DNA of 64,000 nt from Tubiluchus corallicola (GCA_030141605.1 JAQGDQ010000447.1:123501-187500); one strand, 5' to 3'; positions 23,901 to 34,060 are shown, numbered from the stretch's first letter. Numbers and translations: made by a program. Notes: generated by a model from the letters alone, not told the origin.

Positions 23901-25222
23901 ACTATGGTTGTGCGGGATTTTTAAAGCACAAGAAAACCCTCCACTTACATAAAGCTTACGTCTTGAAATTTTACACTGCTCACGTACTGCCTTTTTGCAT
24001 GCAGGGCTTGCGTTGGCAGTAACGCTATATAAAACCTGTAAATTTGAACTCCCTTGACGACCGTTAGACGCTCCATTTTGACGATAAATCGTTTGAAACA
24101 AGTTTAGATAACACTGTGTAGAGTTTGAAAAAATAATCAGAGCATTCGTGGCACACGTGCCACTAACTAAGTAAAATTTAAAATTACTGTATCTTTTCGA
24201 TAGGATTAAAAATACGTTTTTGGTTAGTGAGTGGTGCACCCTGGAGAGTGAGTCAACGACATTTTACCATTTGATGAAAACATTTCAAATGATTATTAAT
24301 TTTCTTTTTTAGTTATATAAGTCTTTCCGGATAGTAAGCGAAAAGCTAAGCAATATAATTTTCCATAGAAAGTTTTTTGGGACATAGTTTAACATTTGCT
24401 TTTCTTCTCCTAATTTACATTGTGCGTATATGACGTCATGTAATGGCGTGGTCGGAACAGTATTGCGGGAGATTTAAAATGAAAACAAACAAAAAATCCT
24501 TTCAACGCGGGTAAGATATACGCATAAAATTGCTATAAAGTGATATAATTTTTAAAGCGATTTTTCTGAAACCTACTTCAGGTACCTCTTTTTCTTGTCC
24601 TTTAATGTTGTTTTTATTGTTGTTCAATAATATTTGTTTTATTAATAATTGCTTGCTTGTATATAGTGTCATTATATTTCAAAATTGAAATTGTATATTG
24701 TGTCTCGTTTTTTGGTATATTTCAAAATTGAAATTGTATGTATGTCTTGTTTTTTTCTTGTATTGTATGTATTTTGACATTAATAAATAAACACCTAAAT
24801 ATCTAAATATCGGATGCACAATCTTAGCAAAGTATGAGTCATTAAATGTTTTATGTCTGGTTTCAATAAAGCTTGTTTTTTTAAGGGGACGAAAAATATC
24901 AAGATATGGTGTTGAGTACAACAAATATCTACCTGTTAGAGAAATGGTGATAGGTGGCGCTGACTTCAGTAACTACATACCTGTTGACGAAGCAGTACCT
25001 GGAGAGATATTTTCACTTGAAAGCATAGTTGAAAAAGCTTTAGATGTCATCCCAAATAGAAGTGTTAATGCATTTGAGAAGCAACGTGTGAACAGGCCTC
25101 TTATTGCACCTCCTTTTGATGGTAGAAGAAGAAAGAGACACAGAAGAAGTAGAAGACGCAGCAGATACAAAAGGAAAAGAAGACGCAAACATGGAAAAAG
25201 ACGATTCTCTATTTTGGATTAA
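20926..25222 (+). CDS. Small secreted protein with strongly basic C-terminus, four exons, unrecognised family
   Basis: Exons assembled by eye: 20926-20932 (ATGATGG, then GTAAGT), 22688-22749, 23804-23859, 24886-25222. All introns are GT-AG with pyrimidine-rich acceptors, and phases 1,0,2 agree across each junction. The total is 462 bp, 153 residues and a TAA stop. Residues 1-23 are a signal peptide (core LFSFFLVVCVCLA). The only two cysteines are in it, so the mature chain has no disulfides. The middle has two similar Tyr-rich phrases, YNKYLPVREM and NYIPVDEAVPG, and two N-glycosylation sequons (NKS, NRS). Residues 122-148 hold 16 Arg, 5 Lys and 2 His; the chain ends FSILD. I do not recognise a family. 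Plausible readings are a heparan-sulfate-binding secreted factor, a processed cationic peptide precursor with many dibasic sites, or a matrix/mineral-binding protein. Intron 1 contains a MITE and an antisense SINE. No expression evidence is available. Confidence 0.66.
21571..21843 (+). mobile_element. MITE family B, copy 2 (intron 1)
   Basis: Internal match to family B: TTCGTTGTGCGCATGCGCAA, CAAGTGTACACAAATGCG and AACCTTTGACCTTTTCACGA, ending GTGAAAAGCTTTATT. The left terminus is eroded (GTCTTTTTCTCAGATTCG) and about 100 bp of the interior is missing. Confidence 0.75.
22105..22556 (-). mobile_element. 5S rRNA-derived SINE, copy 2 (antisense in intron 1)
   Basis: The reverse complement matches the 2235-2745 SINE body closely, ending CTTCCGAGACAGAAGGATTC. 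In its head, almost all of the 5S part between CACGTTGA and TAGGCT is gone, including the internal promoter. This copy is therefore expected to be transcriptionally dead. Confidence 0.83.
22822..23250 (+). mobile_element. Non-LTR retrotransposon 3' end (CR1/L2-like)
   Basis: In frame from about 22840 the sequence reads NSVIKQAILLWNSLPLQVKQ and then IKSLSAFKTKLKSLIL, the typical C-terminal end of CR1/L2-type ORF2. A stop follows near 23023, then a 3' UTR. The element ends GGCAAATAAAGATTATTATA and an AT tail at 23236. A second copy lies antisense at 33549-34060. Confidence 0.75.
23544..23715 (+). mobile_element. LTR-like interspersed repeat, copy 2 (3'-truncated)
   Basis: Matches the left half of 56512-56856: AGTAAAGAGAACCTGTTAGA, GATGAATGCTGGTATGAAGC and the TATA-type CGATATATAAGC. 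The AATAAA half is missing. It lies in intron 2 of the basic secreted protein gene. Confidence 0.55.
24100..24510. repeat. Dispersed repeat F, copy 2 (intron 3)
   Basis: Shares its left part (AAGTTTAGATAA, GAAAAAATAATCAG) with 44507-44570 and its right part with 19297-19565. A 122-residue antisense frame (24239-23871) overlaps it and is treated as chance. Confidence 0.65.
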
Positions 25223-25370
25223 GATAAAAAAATGAAGCTGTAACACTTTCCAAATGAAATTAACCACTAATTATTTTTTGATTGATTTTAGTAACAAACT
25301 ATTTTAAATGAGTTTATAATTGCTTACAGATCATTTTATTTTGTTGCAGCAGCACTTCAAACTAAAAATA

Positions 25371-25570
25371 TATATATTAATAAACTTATAAATGCACACA
25401 TCATGATTGCGCCGCTAATCTGCTTGTGCTGTCAGTAGTGCCATCCGCCGGCAGAAATTACTACTAAAAACTTATATTAATAAACTTATGAATGCAGAAA
25501 TCATGATTGCGCCGCTAATCTGCTTGTGCTGCCAGTAGTGCCATCCGCCGGCAGAAATTACTACTAAAAA
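25371..25570. repeat. 100-bp tandem duplication
   Basis: Two copies offset by exactly 100 bp (AATAAACTTAT at 25379 and 25479), each with CATGATTGCGCCGCTAATCT and CCATCCGCCGGCAGAAATTA. Few differences, so it is recent. Confidence 0.9.
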
Positions 25571-25904
25571 TTACAAATTGATACTATTTGCCGTAGTATC
25601 AATTAGTGGCCTTTATAATGTCAAACCTGCTCCGAAATTCGTTGTTTGCAATGTTTGAACTGTATAATAAATAAAATAATATTTTAACACTGAAAGGTGC
25701 AAGCTGACGATAAGTTCACTTTCGTATCGTACACTTGCGCCATCTATACAGCAAAGTAATAATCAAAGGTGCAATTAAAGAAAAGAACAAGTCACATACT
25801 ATGTTGGGTTCAATTTACTGTTATCACTTTAACTTTTAAAAATATAATAAAGAAATTTGCAAAGAACTGTCTGTAAAGCATAAATTTAAAATACACTACA
25901 TCTG

Positions 25905-26010
25905 AATAGAAATTTTCAGACGCGGTGGTTCCTGCCATTCACTTGTAAATCATGACGTAACTGGGAAACTTCGTGGCTTTTCGTAAGCGCATCGTGGCTT
26001 TCCGTGAGCG
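25905..26010 (+). repeat. Dispersed repeat G, copy 1
   Basis: Contains GCGGTGGTTCCTGCCATTCA, ATGACGTAACT and TAAGCGCATCGTGGC. The reverse complement of 33345-33450 matches it. Element class unknown. Confidence 0.6.
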
Positions 26011-26540
26011 CGCGCTGCTTAAACTAATTCATACTTCCGCAGCTTACTTAATATTTACCCCAAAAGCTTACAAAATAGTATCTAATTTTTTTAATCACTT
26101 TTTATACATTTGATGAAGATTGACGGTGTGCTACTTTTCTTCAAGACAAATGACGTCATTGGAAGAAGAATGGGTATTAAAAATGGAAACGCTCAAGCAT
26201 GAAATGATCTCGACTTTAAATTAATTTTACTAATTACACGAGGCGCTTATTGCAGTTTTTACTACTAAATCTTTCTAACATTTTTCGCGAACATTGAAAT
26301 GAGCCTAAGTTCCTAGAAGGCTTGACTTTTCCTTTAAGTCAGGGAGTTTTTAGAAAGAAAACTGTGGTAGGAATATTATTATTACATGAACGATGACAGA
26401 GTGCTACGAAATGAACAACTTCAAACAACATTCTAATATAAGCATTGAGAGGCACAAAAAATGATAGTCAGTTCTTTAGCAGAGGCAGATTTACTGGACA
26501 ATGATGACGACACTGATAATACAGACGTTACCAAGATACA

Positions 26541-26915
26541 AGACGGCTAGAGGGCGGAGGAGGTCAAGTGATCCAACGGCCATGTGTAGAGGAGTAGACC
26601 TTCTAAATCAGGAGTGGAGCTCCGAAGGCGGACCAGTGCAGCATGCTCACTGACTCCGGCAGCTCCTGCTGCCAACCTGGTGCCAAACGTATCGCTCTGC
26701 TTTCCTTTGGACTACACCAGGGAGGAAGAGAAGGGGTTCCTGTTGTCTGGGCAACTCAGGATCTCCATGCACCTTGCCCAGGCGTGCACCCTGGAGACGT
26801 TCAAGGATCGCATTGCGCAGCCACAGTCGACCCTGCAGCTCCATCAATGTGATCAATAACTGACTCTCTTGGCGCACAATCCATTGTCTTCCGAGACAGA
26901 AGGATGCCAACAACA
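26541..26915 (+). mobile_element. 5S rRNA-derived SINE, copy 3 (5'-truncated)
   Basis: Body as in copies 1 and 2, but it begins at GACGGCTAGAGGGCGG, so the entire 5S head is absent. A perfect 11-bp target duplication ACCAAGATACA flanks it (26530-26540 and 26916-26926). The truncation therefore happened during insertion. A 9-bp in-body insertion distinguishes it (GGCAGCTCCTGCTGCC). Confidence 0.88.
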
Positions 26916-26926
26916 ACCAAGATACA

Positions 26927-27544
26927 GTCAAAACGAAAAAACACAAATGAAAGACCGACTGTGTATAACATGATTGCTACCCTCTCTTTAATGAAGCCAA
27001 CTATCAAAGGCATATTGGTTTATCTTACGATAAACGCCAAGGCATTGTTTATACGTTGCATTAACCCTGCTGCTTATTACAGCGCATCAACTGAAGTCAT
27101 TAATCTTTAAGTGGAGTAGGAAACCACTTTGTCAGAATAGCGCACTTTGTATTTTATATGAAGTTTTATGCGAAGCGACTCTGCGGCGAAATTACTCAAA
27201 GCCGGAGAGCAGGGAAGCCAAAAGAGCAAGCTTGCAATGTTGAATTTGCTTTTCACAGGTATTTCGTCTTGGATTCCCAAGGGACGTACGCTGGCGTGGA
27301 TGAAAAACCATAAGTTCGCCTTGCATTGACCATTATCGTAGTTCAGTTTCAATGATATGAAAAAAGAAGCCATTTACAACTAGAAAAGAAGCCAACAAAA
27401 AAGAAGCCATTTACTACTAGAAAAAGAAGCCAACAAAAAAGAAGCCATTTACAGCTTGAAAAAATTATTTGTTATTGCATATACCTGTAGTCAAGATATC
27501 TTCTGTTAATAATGAGTGCTGAATAATTTAATAATTAGGCCAAC
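26927..27544. other. No gene recognised; small tandem repeat
   Basis: Short frames only. At 27366-27456 a roughly 46-bp unit (AAGAAGCCATTTACAACTAG plus AAAAGAAGCCAACAAAA) occurs about two and a half times. Confidence 0.45.
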
Positions 27545-28126
27545 GTTTACAATACCCCACACAAGCAAGAAATTAGAGTTAGGATTAGGATTAGGGTAAA
27601 GGGTTTGTTTGTGTGTTTGTTGTTTGTTTACGTATTTCTTATCAACACAAATAGACAATTAATACATTAAAAGAAACAAAGTTATCAACAAACAGTAGGA
27701 TACATAATAGGAAGCAAATTTTGGAAAAAATAATTTAAACTGTCTTTAGACGTAGGTCAACCTATGGTAAACAACGTTATGTACAGGGTAGGGTTAGGGT
27801 TAAGTTAAGGTTAGGGTTAGGGTAGGGCTAGGGCTAGGGTTAGGGTAGGGTTAGGGTTAGGGTTAGGGTTAGGGTAGGGTTAGGGTTATGGTTAGGGTAG
27901 GGTTAAGTTAAGGTTAGGGTTATTGTTAGGGTTAGGGTTGCGTTAGGGTTAGGGTAGGATTATGGTTAGGGTTAGGGTAGGGTTAGGGTTAGGGTTAAGT
28001 TAAGGTTAGGGTTTGGGTTAGGGTAGGTTTAGGGTATCGTTAGGGTTACGGTTAGTGTTAGGGTTATGGTTGGGGTTTGGGTTAAGTTAAGGTTAGGGTA
28101 TTGAAATTATGAGGGGAATTGCAAAC
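27545..28126. mobile_element. TIR element with telomere-like (TTAGGG) core
   Basis: The left end GTTTACAATACCCCACACAA and right end GAGGGGAATTGCAAAC are imperfect inverted repeats. Between them are TTAGGA/TTAGGG words (27575-27600) and a degenerate TTAGGG array (27786-28100) with GGTAGGG and TTAAGTTAAGG variants. The same termini and core type recur at 37367-38145. It is better read as a transposable element than as an old chromosome end. No target duplication was identified. Confidence 0.6.
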
Positions 28127-28306
28127 TCCTCCCAGAAATTAATTGAAAAAATAAAAATTCTTAATAAAAGACATTATAAAATCTTGTTATATGTTCTTCT
28201 AAGCAGTCCTACTGTGCTCATTAATTCCATAGCATGGCTGTATCTACGAAGTTTTGCTACCCATTGTTACGTATAATCCTATTATTTTCACTAACTGGTT
28301 GGGTAA

Positions 28307-28578
28307 TATAGGTTTTGCATGTCAAATGTAGACCTACGTTAAGTCAAATGTAGATTTAGGTAATTCAAATGTGTTAACAATGGCTTTCAACAAATCTTGA
28401 GCACTTTTGGTAAGTCAGATGTAGACACATGTCAAGTCAGATGTCCTATGTCTACATTTGACTTACCCAAGTCACATTTGAGTTACCAAAACACATTCGA
28501 AATTCCTATGTCTACATTTGACTTACCTAAGTCACACTTGAATTTTCCCGTGTCTACATTTGACGTGTAAAACCTATA
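28307..28578. mobile_element. MITE family C, copy 2 (short)
   Basis: TATAGGTTTTGCATGTCAAA at the left and ACGTGTAAAACCTATA at the right. The central core is missing, leaving only the subterminal modules. Confidence 0.8.
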
Positions 28579-29009
28579 GTGGTACAGGTTCACGAATAAA
28601 ATTTTTCGTAAACATCCTTCCTTGCAGTTTCTCTGGTTTCCATGAATTTCTACGACTCAATAAAAATATTTTCCACGGTTCAAGGCTTACAAGATGAGTT
28701 TAGAAATATGTGCTGAATTTCATAATACTTCCGTAAAAATTAGAACAATGCAGAAGCTAGTAAAGGTTTTACAAAACCTGAGAGGAACATTTTTGCTGTT
28801 TAAAAATATGTTTGTTTGTGACGTCATTACTAGCTGCACTCGCCCGCCGTTAATTAAGTTTTTATCTTATTATTTAATTATGAGAAATGCTTTGGCGTTA
28901 TTATATGTGTTAAAATGTATATTTTACCGTCCTTCAAAGCAGGATAGGATATGAAAAGTCGTCCTGTTTTGCTTTAACATTTGTCTCTTACAAATATTCT
29001 GTCAGGTTT
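28579..29009. other. No gene recognised
   Basis: An 86-residue frame at 28694-28954 shows no motif. Nothing else was seen. Confidence 0.35.
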
Positions 29010-29888
29010 CTATGGCTTGTTGAAGACCATCAGGTAGACCACTGGACTATCATCAGGTAGTCTAAGCATATGTCCAATCCATCTTAAACGGCGTCTTTTT
29101 ATTTTTCTTGTCCAAGGTTCTTCTTTTATTTTTTCATATAGATCTTTGTTTGAAATTTTCTTTGGCCATCTAATACCCAAAATGTTTCTGTAATTTCGCC
29201 TTTGAAACGCATCGATTTCAGCTTTATGATTTGCTTTTAATGTCCAGAGCTTAGAATTATACAGAAATACAGTTTCAACTAAGGCTGAGAATATTCTAAT
29301 TTTTGTTTCCAAAGATCATCATCTCTCGAGTCACACGTCGTTTGACATGACCCTCCTGATCACTTTACTCCATGCTGCCCTGTCACCCGCAACCTCCCTT
29401 GTCTCTGTATTTTTGATATCTAATGATGTGTTGATAAGATCTTTTTGGATGAAATTGATGTAAGTCAGCAGCTGTCCTCCTTGCGGTTTCTTCTCTTTCC
29501 GAAGAATCATCATCATCATCATACGCCCGTCACGTCTATTGTAGACATTGGGCAGTGTCATCATCCAATGAATCATACGTCCAAGGACATGATTCTGCGC
29601 ACCTCCCTATGCCAGGACTCCCTACTCGCTGCATTTATTTCTAAGGATCAATGCTGAAGTGTTTAAATCTTTCCGTGCAAAATCTAAATATGTTAACATT
29701 TGTCCTCATGCAGGTTTGTTAGCTGGTTCCATGGCTTGTTGAAGAGCTATTTTCACTGGAACATCATCAGGTAGTCTAAGCATATGTCTAATCCATCTTA
29801 AACGGCGTCTTTTTATTTTTGTCCAAGGTTCTTCTTTTATTTTTTCATATAGATCTTTGTTTGAAATATGAAATTGGGCAGTGTACAT
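29010..29888 (-). mobile_element. Scrambled LINE ORF2 C-terminal fragments
   Basis: Three - strand fragments of one LINE type. The piece at 29312-29010 has VETVFLYNSKLWTLKANHK and RRRLRWIGHMLRLPDD, the region after the reverse-transcriptase domain. The piece at 29576-29331 has AGDRAAWSKVIRRV. The piece at 29888-29706 repeats the DLYEKIKEEPW...HMLRLPDD segment. A 3' terminus (CAATGTCTACAATAGACGTG followed by GATGATGAT) lies near 29500-29555. The order is not that of one element, so at least two insertions are involved. Confidence 0.75.
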
Positions 29889-30334
29889 CTACAGTGTAAA
29901 ATGGCAATATGCATACTCTTTCCTCCATGTGAAATTTTCGAAGTTTATTGTTTACACTAATCCAATCCAATCCATCACAATACACGTGAGTCAAAAACAC
30001 TTTCACGTGTTTGTTGTCTGGCAGTAAAAAGCTTATAGCGCTGTCTCTGAATTTGTCTAGTGTGCGTGCCTGCTAATAAACCTGTAATTACTCTTATACA
30101 AAAGACGAAAGCAGGGATTTGTACATGCTGCTAACACGAAAATGCTAACATGGAACCTATCTAGTTCTAACAAAAATACAACCACAGATCAATATGTATG
30201 ACGCCATTAAAAGGTTTATATAAGTTCGTTACTGTTATGTTATCAATCTTGCTACTTTTTATTAGAAGGTGCTATATATAGGTATATAAAAATTTCTAAT
30301 TATAATGTATATTTTATGTGTGTAGAACTAACCT
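29889..30334. other. No gene recognised
   Basis: Non-coding spacer between two LINE fragments. A TGATGATGATGATG run at about 30340 is the 3' tail of the next, antisense element. Confidence 0.4.
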
Positions 30335-31092
30335 AATAAATGATGATGATGATGTTCGTCCTTCGAATCGAAGATGGCCATAGTGACAGGGATAAAAGGT
30401 CAGTTTGGGGGGGGGTGTCATTCCTTTGATGAGCTCGAAGGTGACTGATTAGGCCAATTCTGACCTGGAAACTTCTTTGGCATTTGGCACAGGCGAGGCT
30501 GGGTGTTTGGACCTGTTGTTGGGCAGTGTCACATGCCTTGCGTCTCCTGCGCTTCTCCTCTGCCTCCTCAATTCTTTTCGCCTCTGCTGTCTTAGCCCCT
30601 GTGGTGATGGCACTCCGCCATGCTGAGCGATCTTGTGCAAGGGTTTCCACTGAGCGAATAGCCATGCTGAGCTCCTTGAGTGAGTCCTTCAAGCTGTCTT
30701 TGAAGCATTTCTCTGGTCGTCCAACCTTTCTCTTTCTAGACACAAGTTCTCCATAGAGCATCTTCTTTGGTATGCGGTTGTCTGGCATGCGAATCACATG
30801 TCCTGCCCACCGTGTTTTAAGGAGGAGTGTATGGATGCTGGGGAGGTCAGCTCTTTTAAGTACCTCTGTGTCTGGCACCTTGTCCTGCCACTTGATGTGC
30901 AGGATTTTCCTCAGACAGCCCGTGTGAAAGTAGTTAAGCTGTTTTACGTGTCTCCTATATAATGTCCAGGATTCACTGGCATAGAGGAGAGTGGTGATGA
31001 CGACAGCTCTATACAACTTCAATTTTCTTATGGTTCTGATGCCTTTCCTGTCCCATACGTTGGAGTGGAGTCTTCCAAATGAACCACTAGCC
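30335..31092 (-). mobile_element. LINE reverse transcriptase C-terminus with C2H2 zinc finger
   Basis: On the - strand the frame is open from about 31090: SFGRLHSNVWDRKGI, KLYRAVVITTLLYASESWTL, ILHIKWQDKVPDTEVL, RWAGHVIRMPDNRIPKKMLY, AQDRSAWRSAI. Then comes a C2H2 finger, CAKCQRSFQVRIGLISHLRAH in two parts (Cys-Cys then His-His). This architecture is known from a widespread LINE group annotated as endonuclease-reverse transcriptases. The element is 5'-truncated at about 31092 and ends in an ATC-repeat tail with no clear stop before it. The catalytic domain is missing, so it is inactive. Confidence 0.85.
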
Positions 31093-31453
31093 TTAAAAAA
31101 TAATAAATATATAACCTAATGAATATTACATGCATAAAACACTATCGTCCGCATATGACATATTGTAATTTTCTGCCCGCTTTTTTTCGCGGTAAATTTT
31201 TTAACACTTTACCTCAACTGTCAGCCAAGGTGTATCACGTAATTGATTTTTCTGGAATTTTCTCTCCAGCTAATGTATTTAAAGAAACTTGGTGTGTTAC
31301 TTATATAAATGAGAATTTTGCATGTTTACATACGATTCTCCTTCACAATTTTCAATCCATGTTAAATAATAAACATTGGTGAATAATGCCCATGCACCTT
31401 TCTACGTCTTCTTTGCTTTTCAATAATAAAAGTCGATTAATTCGACCACCCAC
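31093..31453. other. No gene recognised
   Basis: AT-rich spacer with an 87-residue frame (31119-31382) that has no motif. Confidence 0.35.
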
Positions 31454-31735
31454 ATGGTCGCGTTCACATTTGCTGGGTCGCGTTCACATTTGCTGGGTCG
31501 CGTTCACATTTGCTGGGTCGCGTTCACATTTGCTGGGTCGCGTTCACATTTGCTGGGTCGTGTTCACATTTGCTGGGTCGCGTTCACATTTGCTGGGTCG
31601 CGTTCACATTTGCTGGGTCGTGTTCACATTTGCTGGGACGCGTTCACATTTGCTGGGTCGTGTTCACATTTGCTGGGTCGTGTTCACATTTGCTGGGTCG
31701 CGTTCACATTTGCTGGGTCGCGTTCACATTTAGTG
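31454..31735. repeat. 21-bp minisatellite, about 13 units
   Basis: Unit GGGTCGCGTTCACATTTGCT plus G, with TCG/TCGT and GACG variants. Because 21 is a multiple of three, all three + frames stay open as 7-residue repeats; this is not taken as coding. Confidence 0.95.
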
Positions 31736-31772
31736 AGGGTTGAGCTTTTCTGATGGAAAAGAGGCAAAAGAC

Positions 31773-33119
31773 AATAAGCATTTTCACAGTTTCGTTGTGC
31801 ACATGCGCAGTTGCTACGGGTCAAAGGTTAAGTGCACCACAGCAATGCGTCTTAGCTACACGTGGCTAAAGCAAAGCCGTCTGCCGCGTTAGTTCACAGT
31901 AACTTCAGTTGTTTTACGTGGATTCTACTTAATTGTGCATTAGCTCACGCGCAAAGTGATTTATTAGCAGGACCTTGCTTGAAAACAAGAAACAAGCTAG
32001 CTGTTAAAACTGTTACTATTACAACAGCTTGGGCTGCGTAGCGTTGTCAAGTGTACACGAATGCGTTGTCAAGAGTACACAAACGCGTTGTCAAGTGTGC
32101 ACAAACGCATTGTCAAGCGTACACAAACGCGTCGTCAAGTGTACACAAACGCGTCGTCAAGTGTACACAAACCCGTTGTCAAGTGTACACAAACGCGTTG
32201 TCAAGTGTGCACAAACGCATTGTCAAGTGTGCACAAAAGCATTGTCAAGTGTGCAAAAACGCATTGTCAAGCGTACACAAACGCGTCGTCAAGTGTGCAC
32301 AAACGCGTCGTCAAGTGTACACAAACCCGTTGTCAAGTGTACACAAACGCATTGTCAAGTGTGCACAAACGCATTGTCAAGTGTACACAAACGTGTCGTC
32401 AAGTGTGCACAAACGCGTCGTCAAGTGTACACAAACCCGTTGTCAAGTGTACACAAACGCATTGTCAAGCGTACACAAACGTGTTGTCAAGAGTACACAA
32501 ACGCGTTGTCAAGTGTGCACAAACGCGTCGTCAAGTGTACACAAACCCGCTGTCAAGTGTACACAAACGCGTCGTCAAGTGTACACAAACCCGTTGTCAA
32601 GTGTACACAAACGCATTGTCAAGCGTACACAAACGTGTTGTCAAGAGTACACAAACGCGTTGTCAAGTGTGCACAAACGCATTGTCAAGCGTACACAAAC
32701 GCGTCGTCAAGTGTACACAAACGCGTCGTCAAGTGTACACAAACGCGTTGTCAAGAGTACACAAACGCGTTGTCAAGTGTGCACAAACGCATTGTCAAGT
32801 GTACACAAACGCGTCGTCAAGTGTGCACAAACGCGTCGTCAAGTGTACACAAACCCGTTGTCAAGTGTACACAAACGCGTTGTCAAGTGTGCACAAACGC
32901 GTTGTCAAGTGTACACAAACGTGTCGTCAAGTGTGCACAAACCCGTTGTCAAGTGTACACAAACGCATTGTCAAGTGTACACAAACGCGTTGTCAAGAGT
33001 ACACAAACGCGTTGTCAAGAGTACACAACCTCGTTGTCAAGAGTACGCAAATGCTTTGTCTAGTTCACTTTGACCTTTTCACAATCATATCAATCACAGA
33101 AATTGTGAAAAGGCTTATT
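31773..33119 (+). mobile_element. MITE family B, copy 3, with 22-bp minisatellite inside
   Basis: Termini AATAAGCATTTTCACAGTTT and GAAATTGTGAAAAGGCTTAT, with GAC/GTC symmetric flanks. Left-hand family B sequence runs 31773-32040. The last 75 bp or so restores family B (CACTTTGACCTTTTCACAAT). Between them a 22-bp unit has expanded to about 1 kb. The element is 1347 bp, against about 370 bp for a normal copy. Confidence 0.85.
32041..33060. repeat. 22-bp minisatellite, about 46 units, open in three frames
   Basis: Unit GCGTTGTCAAGTGTACACAA plus AC, with position-specific variants (GCG/GCA/GTG, TTG/TCG, GTGTAC/GTGTGC/GAGTAC). Frames of 344, 340 and 383 residues run through it, all spelling the same 22-residue repeat in different phases. 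The unit lacks a + strand stop, and 22 is not a multiple of three. These frames are therefore a by-product of the repeat and not evidence of a protein. Confidence 0.93.
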
Positions 33120-33542
33120 GTCCCACGTACCTTTGGCTTGGCAGTACTGCAAGTAGCCCGTACCACTTCAGCACCCTACTTCGTAAGTGGAACGCAGAGG
33201 GTCGTTCCATGAACTAAGTTTCTGTAACTAATTCCTTTCTCATTCACTTGGAGCTCGAACTAAATTCATTACACCAAAATGAAACTTAGCTGGAACTGGA
33301 ACGTGTTCGTTTTTAAAAATTAGTTCCGTTTGTCAGTGAATGCCACGATGCCACGATGCGCTTATGTAGAGTCACGAAGTCCATAGTTACGTCATCATCT
33401 TCAAATGAATGGCGGCAACCACCGCGCCGCAAAATTTCTGTACATCAGCAGTATAAATAAACTTTATATGTAGTTTTTTTGCAAATTTCTTTGTTATTTT
33501 TTCTACGTTTAACTGACAACAGTAAAATAAATTCAACATATT

Positions 33543-33548
<6 letters not shown>
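33120..33548. repeat. Spacer with dispersed repeat G, copy 2 (- strand)
   Basis: The reverse complement of about 33345-33450 matches 25905-26010, including GCGCGGTGGTTGCCGCCATT, ATGACGTAACT and TAAGCGCATCGTGGC. The rest of the interval shows no gene. Confidence 0.55.
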
Positions 33549-33618
<70 letters not shown>

Positions 33619-34060
33619 ATCTTTATTTGCCATTAAAATACATTGATAATCAGTGATAAAAACTTTACAGAGATGATCAATCAGAGTTAGTTAATAAAAA
33701 CTTACACTGCTAAAGGCAAATGGGTCAGTGCAATCTAAACTACTGCGCAGTAATGACGAATAAAATCAAACATATTTACAACTATGCACAAAAAATGAAA
33801 AAATTATGATTTAATTAATATGGCCGTGGATATATAAATTCTGAATTAGTGTGTATGTTGTCGTACTGGTGTGATGGTACTTCATATCTGGTTAATATTA
33901 GTGATTTTAATTTTGTTTTAAATGCTGATAGGGACTTGATTTGTTTAACCTGTAATGGTAGAGAATTCCAAAGTAGAATTGCTTGTTTGATTACAGAGTT
34001 CGTTCCATGGTGGGTATTTGTCCTAATTTGTTTTAGATTGCTTGTTCTGGAATTAATGAT
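33549..34060 (-). mobile_element. CR1/L2-like LINE 3' end, antisense, with (AT)n tail
   Basis: The reverse complement matches 22822-23250 along its whole length, including the LLWNSLPL-encoding part and the end GGCAAATAAAGATTATTATA. Its tail has grown into about 31 AT units (33552-33614), against about 7 in the other copy. A 115-residue + strand frame over it is a shadow. Confidence 0.78.

Larger units (their letters stand above)
25223..26529. other. Intergenic, no gene recognised
   Basis: Follows the basic secreted protein gene. AATAAA at about 25378 may be its polyadenylation signal. It contains a 100-bp tandem duplication (25371-25570) and dispersed repeat G (25905-26010). Nothing else was recognised. 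Confidence 0.4.

Noticed and set aside
23871-24239. 122-residue antisense frame in intron 3
   Set aside because: It overlaps dispersed repeat F, has no motif, and is not open in the other F copies as far as I can see.
27786-28100. True chromosome end or fusion scar with TTAGGG repeats
   Set aside because: The array is degenerate, in one orientation, and lies between inverted termini that recur with a similar core at 37367-38145.
31386-31753. Three overlapping frames of 77-115 residues with 7-residue repeats
   Set aside because: A 21-bp minisatellite keeps all frames open; no gene evidence.
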